Source of the DNA: JBARKJ01 sp963698885
Lineage (GTDB): Bacteria; Nitrospirota; JACRHJ01
DNA: 64,000 nt
Direction of reading: 5' to 3'
NCBI GenBank assembly: GCA_963698885.1
Contig: CAVOSJ010000003.1
Coordinates: 186,001 to 250,000 of the forward strand
The translations under genes and the position numbers were made by a program. Positions 24,813-33,009 of the stretch are shown piece by piece (the stretch's first letter is position 1; every line of letters begins with the position of its first letter). The notes under the pieces are model-generated. The model searched no databases. It worked only from the letters and a program-made list of their open reading frames with translations, and had not been told where the DNA came from.

Positions 24813-25973
24813 ATGCTTCTCCGTAAACCTATAGTCGCTTTTTTAGTTGTTTTTTCTATAATTACAAGTTTTTCCGCTCTTGCCGCCGAAAAAACGCCCA
24901 GCCATGAAGAATTAAAGCAAATCCAGGAACAGCTTAAAGGAGTCAAGAAGAAGGTAAAGGAATCGGCGAGACAGGAGAAGAGCGTCCTGACCGACCTGGA
25001 AAAAATCAACCGTAGCCTGGAGGCTAAAAAAACGGAGGTAAAGAAGCTCGAAGGGAAGCTGGGCCAGGTGGGCCAGGAAATGACCGCTACCCAGTCCGAG
25101 ATGGAAAACTACCGCGCGAAGGTCCGGGGAAAAGAAAGCGATTTGGCGGGCAGGCTCCGGGAGATGTACAAGACCAGGCGGGCGGGAGGCGAGTGGGTCC
25201 TTCTTCTGTCCGGGGACTACGGCTCAATGCTCCGCAGGTATAAATATCTCACCGCGATTTCCGAGCGGGACCGGAGCATGGTGCATGGTTACGAGGAAAG
25301 CATCAGCGAGCTTACAAAAAATAAAGAGAAACTCGTCGTCCAGAAAGAAAGTTTCAACAAGATAAAAGTCGCCAGGGATACCGAGGCGGTAAGGGTTCAG
25401 GCAGAGGAGCAGAACAAGAAAGAACTTCTCGAATCTATACGCAAACAGAAAAGTTCCTATGAGGCGATGGCGCGTAACCTGGAAGAGCAGAGCCGCCGGA
25501 TGCAAGATCTGATGCGTAAACTGGAAGCACAGGCCAGATCAAAGAAGAACGTCCGGCCTCTGCCGAAGAACATCCCGGCCCTGACAGGGGGCCTGGACTG
25601 GCCGGTAACGGGAACGGTAGTAAGTTATTTCGGGAAACAGAAACACCCCGTTTATGATACCTACATTTATAAAAAAGGGATTGAGATAGAGGCGCCGTCC
25701 GGGAGCGAGGTACGCGCCGTGGAAGCGGGGCAAGTGGCTTTCGCAAATTTTTTCAAGGGCCTGGGCCTCATAGCCATTTTAAGGCACGGGGGGGAATATT
25801 ATACGGTTTACGCGCACCTGGCGAACCTCAGGGTAAAGGCCGGGGAGAAGGTGAATAAAGGACAGCCGATAGCGGCGCTGGGAGAAGCCGGACCGTCCGG
25901 TTCGTCTCTTTATTTCGAGGTTCGTAAAGGCTCGGAGGCGATAGACCCGCTCATATGGCTTAAAAGGAAGTAG
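24813..25973 (+). CDS. envC: Murein hydrolase activator, EnvC-like (coiled coil + M23 domain)
   Basis: A 386-residue periplasmic protein. Residues 1-25 are a signal peptide (LVVFSIITSFSALAA). Residues 30-240 are coiled coil. Residues 265-386 are an M23/LytM domain. The canonical zinc residues are altered: the first His of HxGIDI is Lys (KKGIEIEAPSG) and the HLHFEVR His is Tyr (SLYFEVRKG), while YAHL remains. This is the degenerate pattern of EnvC/NlpD activators of amidases at division. There is no Shine-Dalgarno; the promoter suggests a leaderless message. ctpA follows. Confidence 0.88.
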   Translation: MLLRKPIVAFLVVFSIITSFSALAAEKTPSHEELKQIQEQLKGVKKKVKESARQEKSVLTDLEKINRSLEAKKTEVKKLEGKLGQVGQEMTATQSEMENYRAKVRGKESDLAGRLREMYKTRRAGGEWVLLLSGDYGSMLRRYKYLTAISERDRSMVHGYEESISELTKNKEKLVVQKESFNKIKVARDTEAVRVQAEEQNKKELLESIRKQKSSYEAMARNLEEQSRRMQDLMRKLEAQARSKKNVRPLPKNIPALTGGLDWPVTGTVVSYFGKQKHPVYDTYIYKKGIEIEAPSGSEVRAVEAGQVAFANFFKGLGLIAILRHGGEYYTVYAHLANLRVKAGEKVNKGQPIAALGEAGPSGSSLYFEVRKGSEAIDPLIWLKRK

Positions 25974-26066
25974 AAAAAGCTTTTCAGAACAAAAAGCGTG
26001 TAGTATAATTGACGATTGAACGCTCAGGCTTGCGTGTTCCCAATTTAACAGGAGGTTTTACCCAAA

Positions 26067-27461
26067 ATGAGCTTCACCAGGAAGAGGAAGATTGCCCCGC
26101 TCATTGTAGTCTTAGTCTTTGTTCTCGGCATGATCATCGGCACCGGGATGGTGCGGTACAGCCAGGCCGCAAACGAAACATACGACAACCTGAGGACCTT
26201 CTCCGAGGTTCTCTCTATCATTCAAAAGAACTATGTCGAAGAGGTCAAGCCCAAGGCACTGATTTACGGGGCCATAAAGGGCATGGTGGCCGACCTCGAC
26301 CCGCACAGCTCCTTTATGACTCCGGAAGAATACAAGGAAATGCAGGTTGACACCAAGGGCGAGTTCGGCGGCCTTGGGATTCAGATAGGCGTGAAAGACA
26401 GGATGCTCACGGTCATAGCCCCGATAGAGGATACCCCGGCATATAAGGCAGGGATTAAGGCGGGGGATAAAATAGTCAAGATCGACGGCGCTCCCACCAA
26501 TGAAATGACCCTGACCGAGGCCGTTGACAAGATGAGGGGTGCAAAAGGCTCTCCGGTTACCATAACCGTCATGCGGGAAGGTTTCACCAAGCCCGAGGAT
26601 TTCACCCTTATCCGCGATATCATCACTATCAAGAGCGTAAAGTCGAAGATACTCGACAACGAGATAGGCTATGTCCGCTTAAGCCAGTTCCAGGAAAAGA
26701 CGGATGTGGACCTGGAAAAGGCGCTCAAGGAGTTCGACGAGAAGAAGGTAAAATCTATCATCTTAGACCTCCGGAACGACCCGGGCGGGCTTTTGAATAT
26801 GGCGGTTGACGTCTCTGGCGAATTCCTGCCTACGGGCAAGCTCGTGGTTTACATCAAGGGCAGAAACGGCGAGAAGGATGAGTTCTTCACCAACCAGTCC
26901 AGCCCGCGCGTGAGCGTACCGATGGTCGTGCTGGTGAACGGAGGCTCCGCTTCTGCCTCCGAGATAGTCGCGGGATGTTTGCAGGACTGGGGCCGCGCGG
27001 TTATTATGGGCACCACAACGTTCGGCAAAGGCTCCGTCCAGACGGTAATCGGCCTCTCGGACGGTTCCGGGCTGCGGCTCACTACGGCAAAATACTACAC
27101 CCCGAAGGACCGCTCCATACAAAATACCGGGATTAAGCCGGATATCGAGGTGAAACAGCCTCAAATCGCGAGCGAAAAGAAGAGGGAAACCGATTTCCCG
27201 CATACGCTCCGGGAGAGGGACCTTGAAAACCACCTGGGGAACGAGACCCTGAAAAACCAGGACCTGGAGATGGATAAGAAACAAAAGGGCGAGATTTCAG
27301 TAGGCGGCCCAGTGCCGAAAGAACCGAAGATAAACGAGACGCCGGAGAGCCCTGCCGAGCCTGCGCAGCTAAAAGACGAGGATGACTACCAGCTTCAGAG
27401 AGCTGAGGACCTATTGAAAGGCCTGGCTATATTGGACAAAATGCCTGGCAAGAAGAAGTAA
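26067..27461 (+). CDS. ctpA: C-terminal processing protease, S41 family
   Basis: A 464-residue periplasmic serine protease with an N-terminal anchor (residues 8-28), PDZ domain around 90-175 (GGLGIQIGVKD) and the S41 core. The catalytic serine lies in NGGSASASE (291-299) and the lysine is K321 in TFGKGSVQT. The C-terminal ~90 residues are charged and low-complexity. AGGAGG precedes the start. envC-ctpA is a common pairing in deltaproteobacteria and fits cell-envelope maintenance. Confidence 0.95.
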   Translation: MSFTRKRKIAPLIVVLVFVLGMIIGTGMVRYSQAANETYDNLRTFSEVLSIIQKNYVEEVKPKALIYGAIKGMVADLDPHSSFMTPEEYKEMQVDTKGEFGGLGIQIGVKDRMLTVIAPIEDTPAYKAGIKAGDKIVKIDGAPTNEMTLTEAVDKMRGAKGSPVTITVMREGFTKPEDFTLIRDIITIKSVKSKILDNEIGYVRLSQFQEKTDVDLEKALKEFDEKKVKSIILDLRNDPGGLLNMAVDVSGEFLPTGKLVVYIKGRNGEKDEFFTNQSSPRVSVPMVVLVNGGSASASEIVAGCLQDWGRAVIMGTTTFGKGSVQTVIGLSDGSGLRLTTAKYYTPKDRSIQNTGIKPDIEVKQPQIASEKKRETDFPHTLRERDLENHLGNETLKNQDLEMDKKQKGEISVGGPVPKEPKINETPESPAEPAQLKDEDDYQLQRAEDLLKGLAILDKMPGKKK

Positions 27462-27483
27462 GCAGGCGGTTGATTGAGATTAA

Positions 27484-27510
27484 GGGGAGCTGAAAAGCTC
27501 CCCTTTTTTT
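27484..27510 (+). terminator. Intrinsic terminator after ctpA
   Basis: GGGGAGCT-GAAA-AGCTCCCC followed by seven T. Confidence 0.95.
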
Positions 27511-27541
27511 ATTTTCTGTTATAATTAAATGAAAAATTTTG

Positions 27542-27569
27542 TTGATTTTTGGAAAAAGCATGGTATATT
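27542..27569 (+). promoter_or_regulatory. Sigma-70-type promoter of groESL
   Basis: TTGATT (27542-27547), 16 bases, TATATT (27564-27569). The CIRCE element begins 11 bases later, over the transcription start. Confidence 0.75.
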
Positions 27570-27580
27570 TTGTTCAATCG

Positions 27581-27607
27581 TTAGCACTCAGCTTAAATGA
27601 GTGCTAA
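27581..27607. promoter_or_regulatory. CIRCE operator (HrcA binding site)
   Basis: Perfect TTAGCACTC-N9-GAGTGCTAA. HrcA repression of groESL in the absence of heat shock is expected; hrcA is not in the window. Confidence 0.97.
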
Positions 27608-27660
27608 TAAAAATTTAGGGCTTCCAATGCCTTAATATCTTAAGGAAAGGAGAATGAATC

Positions 27661-27921
27661 ATGGGTTTCAAGCCATTGGGTGACAGGATTTTCGTGAAGT
27701 ACATGGAGGAAGTGGAGAGGACGGCCGGAGGGTTATTCATACCGGACGCAGCTAAGGAAAAACCTCAGAGGGGCAAGGTCGAGGCGGTCGGCAAGGAGGT
27801 CAAGGAGGTCAAAGTGGGCGACATTATCCTCTTCGACAAATATTCCGGCAGCAAGATAAGCATCGACAACGAGGACTACCTCATCGTTAAAGAGGAAGAA
27901 GTCCTGGGGGTTATTTCCTAA
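27661..27921 (+). CDS. groS: Co-chaperonin GroES
   Basis: The 86-residue lid subunit of the chaperonin. FKPLGDRIFVKYMEEVERTAGGLFIP includes the mobile loop, and the family end (EDYLIVKEEEVLGVI) is intact. It is shorter than the usual ~95 residues. AAGGAG precedes ATG; groEL begins 26 bases downstream. Confidence 0.97.
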   Translation: MGFKPLGDRIFVKYMEEVERTAGGLFIPDAAKEKPQRGKVEAVGKEVKEVKVGDIILFDKYSGSKISIDNEDYLIVKEEEVLGVIS

Positions 27922-27947
27922 TTTAAATAGTCAAGGAGGTTTTGAAG

Positions 27948-29591
27948 ATGGCAAAGCAGATAATTTTTTCGGAGGAGGCCCGCGCGAAGATATTAAGCGG
28001 CGTAAACCAGCTCACCAATGCAGTAAAGGCCACTCTGGGCCCAAAGGGCAGGAACGTCGTCATAGATAAAAAATTCGGCTCGCCCACCATCACCAAGGAC
28101 GGCGTGACGGTGGCGAAGGAAATAGAGCTTAAGGACCCGTTTGAGAACATGGGCGCCCAGATGGTCCGCGAAGTGGCCTCAAAGACCTCGGACGTCGCGG
28201 GCGACGGCACGACGACCGCGACCGTGCTCGCCCAGGCGATATACCGCGAGGGCTCCAAGAACGTCACCGCCGGCGCATCGGCGATGGAATTAAAGCGCGG
28301 CATCGACAAGGCAGTCGAGGTCGTCATAGAAGAGCTGAAGAAGCTCTCGAAGCCGACCCAGGACAAGAAGGAAGTCGCGCAGGTCGGCACCATATCCGCC
28401 AATAACGACCCCACTATAGGCGACCTGATTGCCGAGGCGATGGACAAGGTCGGCAAGGACGGCGTCATAACCGTCGAGGAAGCGAAGTCCATGACCACCT
28501 CTCTGGACGTCGTGGAGGGCATGCAGTTCGACAGGGGCTACCTTTCTCCTTACTTCGTGACGGACCCGGAGAGGATGGAAGTGGTTCTTGAGGACGCCCT
28601 TATCCTCATCCACGAAAAAAAGATATCGTCGATGAAAGACCTTCTGCCTATCCTGGAGCAGATAGCCAAATCCAGCAGACCGTTTTTGATCATCGCCGAG
28701 GATATCGAGGGCGAGGCTTTGGCGACGCTGGTCGTCAACAAGCTCCGCGGCACGCTGAACTGCTGCGCGGTCAAGGCCCCCGGTTACGGTGACAGGCGCA
28801 AGGCCATGCTGGAAGACATTGCGGTCCTGACTGGCGGACAGGTTATTTCCGAGGACCTGGGACTGAAGCTCGAAAACGTGAAGATGGAAGACCTTGGCCG
28901 GGCCAAGAAAATCCACGTGGACAAGGACAACACCACGATAATCGAGGGCGTTGGCGAGACGGACAAGCTCCAGGGCCGCGTGAAGCAGATAAAGACCCAG
29001 GTAGAGGAAACCACCTCTGATTACGACAGGGAAAAGCTCCAGGAGAGGCTCGCGAAACTGGTCGGCGGCGTTGCGGTGATCAAGGTCGGAGCCGCGACTG
29101 AGACCGAAATGAAAGAGAAGAAGGCCCGTGTCGAAGACGCCCTGCATGCGACTCGCGCGGCGGTAGAGGAAGGCATAGTCCCTGGCGGCGGCGTGGCGCT
29201 TCTGCGGTGCGTCAAGGCGCTGGACAGCCTGAAGCTGACCGGCGACCAGAACATAGGCGTGAACATCGTCAGGAGGTCTCTGGAGGAGCCTATCCGCCAG
29301 ATAGTCAATAACGCCGGTCTGGAAGGTTCCATAATCGTCCAGAGGGTGCGTGAGATGAAAACCACTGAAGGGTTTGATGCAGGTACCGAGCAGTACGTGG
29401 ACATGATGAAGGCCGGCATAATAGACCCGACCAAGGTGACCAGGACCGCGCTTCAGAATGCGGCTTCCGTGGCCTCCCTGATGCTTACGACCGAGGCGAT
29501 GATAACCGATATGCCCGAGGATAAATCTGAGCATGGCGGCGGAATGCCCGGCGGCATGGGCGGAATGGGCGGAATGGGCGGAATGTACTAA
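27948..29591 (+). CDS. groL: Chaperonin GroEL
   Basis: A 547-residue 60-kDa chaperonin. LGPKGRNVVIDKKFGSPTIT, GDGTTTATVLAQAI and the Gly-Gly-Met tail (GGMGGMGGMGGMY) are all present. ATG at 27948 follows AAGGAGG (27933-27939) with MAKQI- as the usual N-terminus; a TTG two codons earlier is too close to the ribosome-binding site. CIRCE-controlled with groES. Confidence 0.98.
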   Translation: MAKQIIFSEEARAKILSGVNQLTNAVKATLGPKGRNVVIDKKFGSPTITKDGVTVAKEIELKDPFENMGAQMVREVASKTSDVAGDGTTTATVLAQAIYREGSKNVTAGASAMELKRGIDKAVEVVIEELKKLSKPTQDKKEVAQVGTISANNDPTIGDLIAEAMDKVGKDGVITVEEAKSMTTSLDVVEGMQFDRGYLSPYFVTDPERMEVVLEDALILIHEKKISSMKDLLPILEQIAKSSRPFLIIAEDIEGEALATLVVNKLRGTLNCCAVKAPGYGDRRKAMLEDIAVLTGGQVISEDLGLKLENVKMEDLGRAKKIHVDKDNTTIIEGVGETDKLQGRVKQIKTQVEETTSDYDREKLQERLAKLVGGVAVIKVGAATETEMKEKKARVEDALHATRAAVEEGIVPGGGVALLRCVKALDSLKLTGDQNIGVNIVRRSLEEPIRQIVNNAGLEGSIIVQRVREMKTTEGFDAGTEQYVDMMKAGIIDPTKVTRTALQNAASVASLMLTTEAMITDMPEDKSEHGGGMPGGMGGMGGMGGMY

Positions 29592-29602
29592 GTCCTTGAA
29601 AA

Positions 29603-29636
29603 TGTTAGGCCCCCGTATGGGGGCCTAACATTTTTA
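29603..29636 (+). terminator. Intrinsic terminator after groEL
   Basis: TGTTAGGCCCCC-GTAT-GGGGGCCTAACATTTTT. Confidence 0.95.
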
Positions 29637-29671
29637 TTTAACGAAGCATATAAAATATCAAGGTTTTTTTG

Positions 29672-29700
29672 TTGACAAAATAATTGATTTATCCTAAGAT
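29672..29700 (+). promoter_or_regulatory. Sigma-70 promoter of trxA
   Basis: TTGACA (29672-29677), 17 bases, TAAGAT (29695-29700); leader of about 85 bases. Confidence 0.85.
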
Positions 29701-29792
29701 TTAAAAATAACATCTGTCTAAGCGCCGCTTTTCTAACCGGGAAGGCGGTTATGTTTATCTGAATCTATACCTAATCGACAGGAGAGAAGATA

Positions 29793-30122
29793 ATGGGAGA
29801 CAAGGCTGTAAAAGTTACTACGGGGACTTGGGAACAGGACGTCATGCAGGCGCAGGGCCTTGTTCTGGTTGATTTCTGGGCGGTATGGTGCGGCCCCTGC
29901 CAGATGGTAGCCCCCGTTGTGGAAGAGATAGCCACGGAATACGATGGCAAGATGAAAGTCTGCAAACTGAACACGGACGAGAACCCGGACATCGCCAGCA
30001 AGTACCGCATTATGGGTATCCCGACCTTGATGTTCTTTAAAAACGGGGCGGCGGTAGACCAGGTCGTCGGCGCGGTGCCAAAGGCCCAGCTTAAATCGAA
30101 AATCGACGCCCTACTGGCGTAA
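29793..30122 (+). CDS. trxA: Thioredoxin
   Basis: A 109-residue cytoplasmic thiol-disulfide reductant with W32-C33-G34-P35-C36 and the cis-proline stretch MGIPTLMFFKNG. Single domain and normal length. AGGAGAGA precedes ATG. The S24 repressor gene follows 36 bases later, with no terminator between. Confidence 0.97.
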   Translation: MGDKAVKVTTGTWEQDVMQAQGLVLVDFWAVWCGPCQMVAPVVEEIATEYDGKMKVCKLNTDENPDIASKYRIMGIPTLMFFKNGAAVDQVVGAVPKAQLKSKIDALLA

Positions 30123-30158
30123 ACCCATGGCGGTCCCTTTAGCCCTAAGGCAGGCCCG

Positions 30159-30818
30159 ATGAAGACTGTAGCCCAAAAAATAAAAGACGCGATAAACAGG
30201 AAGGGGTTCAGTACCGTTAAGGAATGCGCCCAGGCTCTGGGTCTCCCTTACGAACTCCTCCGTAAAGTCGTTGGTGAAGACCATATCCCCAAGGACGACC
30301 AGCTCCTCGTCTATGCCAAAAAGCTGGGGATTGAGCCGAAGGACCTGCTCTTTACCGCCTACCATCAGAAGGCCCCTTCCGATTTTAAGGAATATTTTGA
30401 GAAAAAGCTGATAAGGGAAACGCCCGCGCATTACAATAAGGTGCCTCTTCTGACCTGGGTGCAGGCGGGCGGATTCGCATCCGGCTCTGATAAATACCCA
30501 TATCCGGGAGTAGCCGAGGAATATGTCGATACAGACCTCCAGAGCAAGTACCTTTTCGCCATGCGCGTAAAGGGCGATTCCATGGAACCCCTCTTTCGGG
30601 AAGGGGAGGTCGTAATGATCGACCCGGAAGTCCAGCCTCAGCCCGGGGATTATGTAATAATCAAGAATGACGTAGATGAAGAGGCTACTTTCAAGCAGCT
30701 TAAAAAATATCGCGGCGTCTGGGTAATGCATCCGCTGAACCCCAAATACGAAGACCAGGAAATGACCAAGGAGATGCGGGTGCTGGGGAAAATAATTCGC
30801 AAGCAGATGGACTTCTAA
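30159..30818 (+). CDS. Helix-turn-helix/S24 peptidase repressor (LexA/CI-like)
   Basis: A 219-residue self-cleaving regulator. The N-terminal ~60 residues form a helix-turn-helix (TVKECAQALGLPYELLRKVV). The C-terminal S24 domain has the A103-G104 cleavage site (VQAGGF), S141 in GDSMEP and K179 in ATFKQLKK, so all three autocleavage elements are present. It resembles CI-type phage repressors more than canonical LexA. No phage genes are near; its targets are unknown. Confidence 0.85.
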   Translation: MKTVAQKIKDAINRKGFSTVKECAQALGLPYELLRKVVGEDHIPKDDQLLVYAKKLGIEPKDLLFTAYHQKAPSDFKEYFEKKLIRETPAHYNKVPLLTWVQAGGFASGSDKYPYPGVAEEYVDTDLQSKYLFAMRVKGDSMEPLFREGEVVMIDPEVQPQPGDYVIIKNDVDEEATFKQLKKYRGVWVMHPLNPKYEDQEMTKEMRVLGKIIRKQMDF

Positions 30819-30833
30819 AAAAGTTATGAAATC

Positions 30834-30867
30834 AAAAGCCGCCGGATAAAATTCCGGCGGCTTTTTT
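30834..30867 (+). terminator. Intrinsic terminator after the S24 repressor
   Basis: AAAAGCCGCCGG-ATAAAATT-CCGGCGGCTTTTTT. Confidence 0.95.
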
Positions 30868-30920
30868 ATTTTTAAGTCTGAAAATAATATGGTGTATAGT
30901 TAAAGTAAAGGGAGGTGATT

Positions 30921-31424
30921 ATGGTTTATATCGTCTCGTTCCTGACCGTCTTCATGCTCGGTGCGACATTATCCCCACAACCGGGATATCTCGTCCCGGA
31001 CATATCCAAGGCGACGCTGACACTGGAAGAGAACCAGGTCATAGGAGATAAAAAGCCGCCTACAGTAATCAATATCAGGACATATAAAAATCCTGACGGC
31101 TCAATCTTCAGGTCGTATTCAGTCGGGGGGCATGTATTCCGCTACGACGTTGGAATAAACGGCGCTCCTCCGTTCCAGTACAGGCTGATTGACGAGACAG
31201 GGAAGGGCGTTTTCGAGAAGAAGGAAGCGATGACCGGGGAGATGAAAATAAAGGGTCGTACTAAGGAATATTTTATTGATCTGGGATCCCAACCCGGGAA
31301 AGAATACAAGTACAGTTATGAAAAGGTCGGGCGGCCGGATATGAGGGAGCAGAAGGAACTCCTGCAAGGTCTGCCTATTTATATACCGACATGGGTATTG
31401 CTGAGATGGGATTTATTGAAATAA
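30921..31424 (+). CDS. Exported or membrane-anchored hypothetical protein
   Basis: 167 residues. A hydrophobic N-terminus (VYIVSFLTVFMLGATLS) suggests export or anchoring. The rest is polar and beta-rich with no motif I recognise; it ends in IPTWVLLRWDLLK. ATG at 30921 follows GGGAGGTG. It is a single gene between a terminator and the diguanylate cyclase. Confidence 0.55.
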   Translation: MVYIVSFLTVFMLGATLSPQPGYLVPDISKATLTLEENQVIGDKKPPTVINIRTYKNPDGSIFRSYSVGGHVFRYDVGINGAPPFQYRLIDETGKGVFEKKEAMTGEMKIKGRTKEYFIDLGSQPGKEYKYSYEKVGRPDMREQKELLQGLPIYIPTWVLLRWDLLK

Positions 31425-31541
31425 TCGGGTGGCGATATTAAATAATAGAATATTTTCTTGTTTTATGTATAATTATCGTGTCTGATGGGTGCGCCCCCGC
31501 GATTATCGTGGATATAGAGGCATGTTTTTTTAAGAGGGACT

Positions 31542-32957
31542 ATGGATATTACCCAAAGTTTTTCGCTTTTCCAGACACTGTCAGCTATAGTCCTTATAAT
31601 TGCCTCAATTTTCCTTGTGCTCCGGATGAGGAAGGAAATACCGGGGAGCATAAGGAATGAGCTCAACAGGACTACCAGCCTCATATTCCTCATATTCAGC
31701 GGTTACACCTTCTTCGTTTTTATAATGGTCGGGAACGTCTATTATCCGGTTCAGCCGGTAACTGCGAGCATGCTGCTGGGAAGCGCCTGCTTCGTCTATG
31801 CCGACGTCATGCTCATCAGGTCGCTTATCCAGACTATAAACCAGAAGGACAAGGAGATAAAACAGTATATAGCGGACCTGGAACGGGAAATATTCGAAAG
31901 AAAAAAAGCGGAAGGGGCGCTTTTGCTCCTGGACAAGGCGGCGAATACAACGAGGACAGGGATAACGATAAGAGATGGCAATGGGCGGATACTTTACATC
32001 AACCCGGCTGAGGCGGAGATGCACGGGTATAGCGCCGAGGACTTGCTCGGAGAGGACGTCGCGGTATTCGTGACGCCGGATATGAGGAAGCCCCTCGCGC
32101 TAGAGGAGTTAAGGGATGCGAAGACCTGGGTGCGCGAGACCGTAAACTGCCGGAAAGACGGATCGGTATTCCCGGTGAAGCTGGTCTCGGATATCGTCCG
32201 GGACGAGGCAGGCGAGCCGGTGGCGATTGTCACGACCTGCGAAGACATATCCGAGAGAAAAGAACAGGAAGAGGAGCTGAAGCAGTACCAGAACCACCTG
32301 GAAGAGCTGGTGAAGGAGCGCACCCGGAAGCTTACGGAAGCAGTGGCGAAGTTAGAGAGCGAGATCAAGGTCAGAAAACGCACCGAAGAACAGATAAAGT
32401 TCCTGGCGTATTACGACAGCCTTACGAGCCTGCCGAACAGGATGCTTTTCATGGACCGCTTTGAGCAGGCTCTCGACCACGCCAAACGCCACGACGGACT
32501 ACTGGGAATACTTTTCCTGGACCTCGATAATTTCAAGCATATAAACGATACGTATGGGCACGACGTGGGAGACCTCCTGCTGAAAGAGGTGGTGGAAAAG
32601 GTAGCGGCTTCGCTCAGGAAAAGCGACTCCGTCATCTACGTGGGCACGGAAGGCATGACAGCGTATCTTTCCCGTCTTGGCGGGGACGAATTCGTAATAT
32701 TGCTTAGCAGGATAAATAACGCGGACGACGCCGCGCTTGTCGCCCGGCGTATAATAGAGGCCTTGTCCCAGCCCGTCCACATAAAAGGCAACGAGATATT
32801 CATCACAGCCAGCATCGGCATCACGCTCTTTCCGTTCAATGGAGAGGAAGCAGAGGTATTGCTTAAGAAAGCGGATGCGGCAATGTATCAGGCAAAAGAC
32901 CTGGGAAGGAACAACTACCAGTTCTTCTCCCAGCCCCAGAACGACAGCACGTTTTAA
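31542..32957 (+). CDS. Membrane PAS-GGDEF diguanylate cyclase
   Basis: A 471-residue signalling protein. Three hydrophobic segments lie in residues 5-90, followed by a coiled coil, a PAS domain (about 135-240: GITIRDGNGRILYINPAE), a second coiled coil and a GGDEF domain (about 300-465). The active-site loop is intact (RLGGDEFVIL, G380-G381-D382-E383-F384). No RxxD inhibitory site is seen five residues upstream. It should make cyclic di-GMP in response to a signal sensed by the membrane or PAS part. GAGGGA precedes ATG. Confidence 0.92.
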   Translation: MDITQSFSLFQTLSAIVLIIASIFLVLRMRKEIPGSIRNELNRTTSLIFLIFSGYTFFVFIMVGNVYYPVQPVTASMLLGSACFVYADVMLIRSLIQTINQKDKEIKQYIADLEREIFERKKAEGALLLLDKAANTTRTGITIRDGNGRILYINPAEAEMHGYSAEDLLGEDVAVFVTPDMRKPLALEELRDAKTWVRETVNCRKDGSVFPVKLVSDIVRDEAGEPVAIVTTCEDISERKEQEEELKQYQNHLEELVKERTRKLTEAVAKLESEIKVRKRTEEQIKFLAYYDSLTSLPNRMLFMDRFEQALDHAKRHDGLLGILFLDLDNFKHINDTYGHDVGDLLLKEVVEKVAASLRKSDSVIYVGTEGMTAYLSRLGGDEFVILLSRINNADDAALVARRIIEALSQPVHIKGNEIFITASIGITLFPFNGEEAEVLLKKADAAMYQAKDLGRNNYQFFSQPQNDSTF

Positions 32958-33009
32958 AAGCCGGCGGCTTGATAACCGTGCTGTGCTCCGCATTGCATGC
33001 GCCTTTTTT

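Noticed and set aside
28290..29534. 414-codon antisense frame over groEL
   Set aside because: Mirror of the codon bias of groEL; no start signal and no family.
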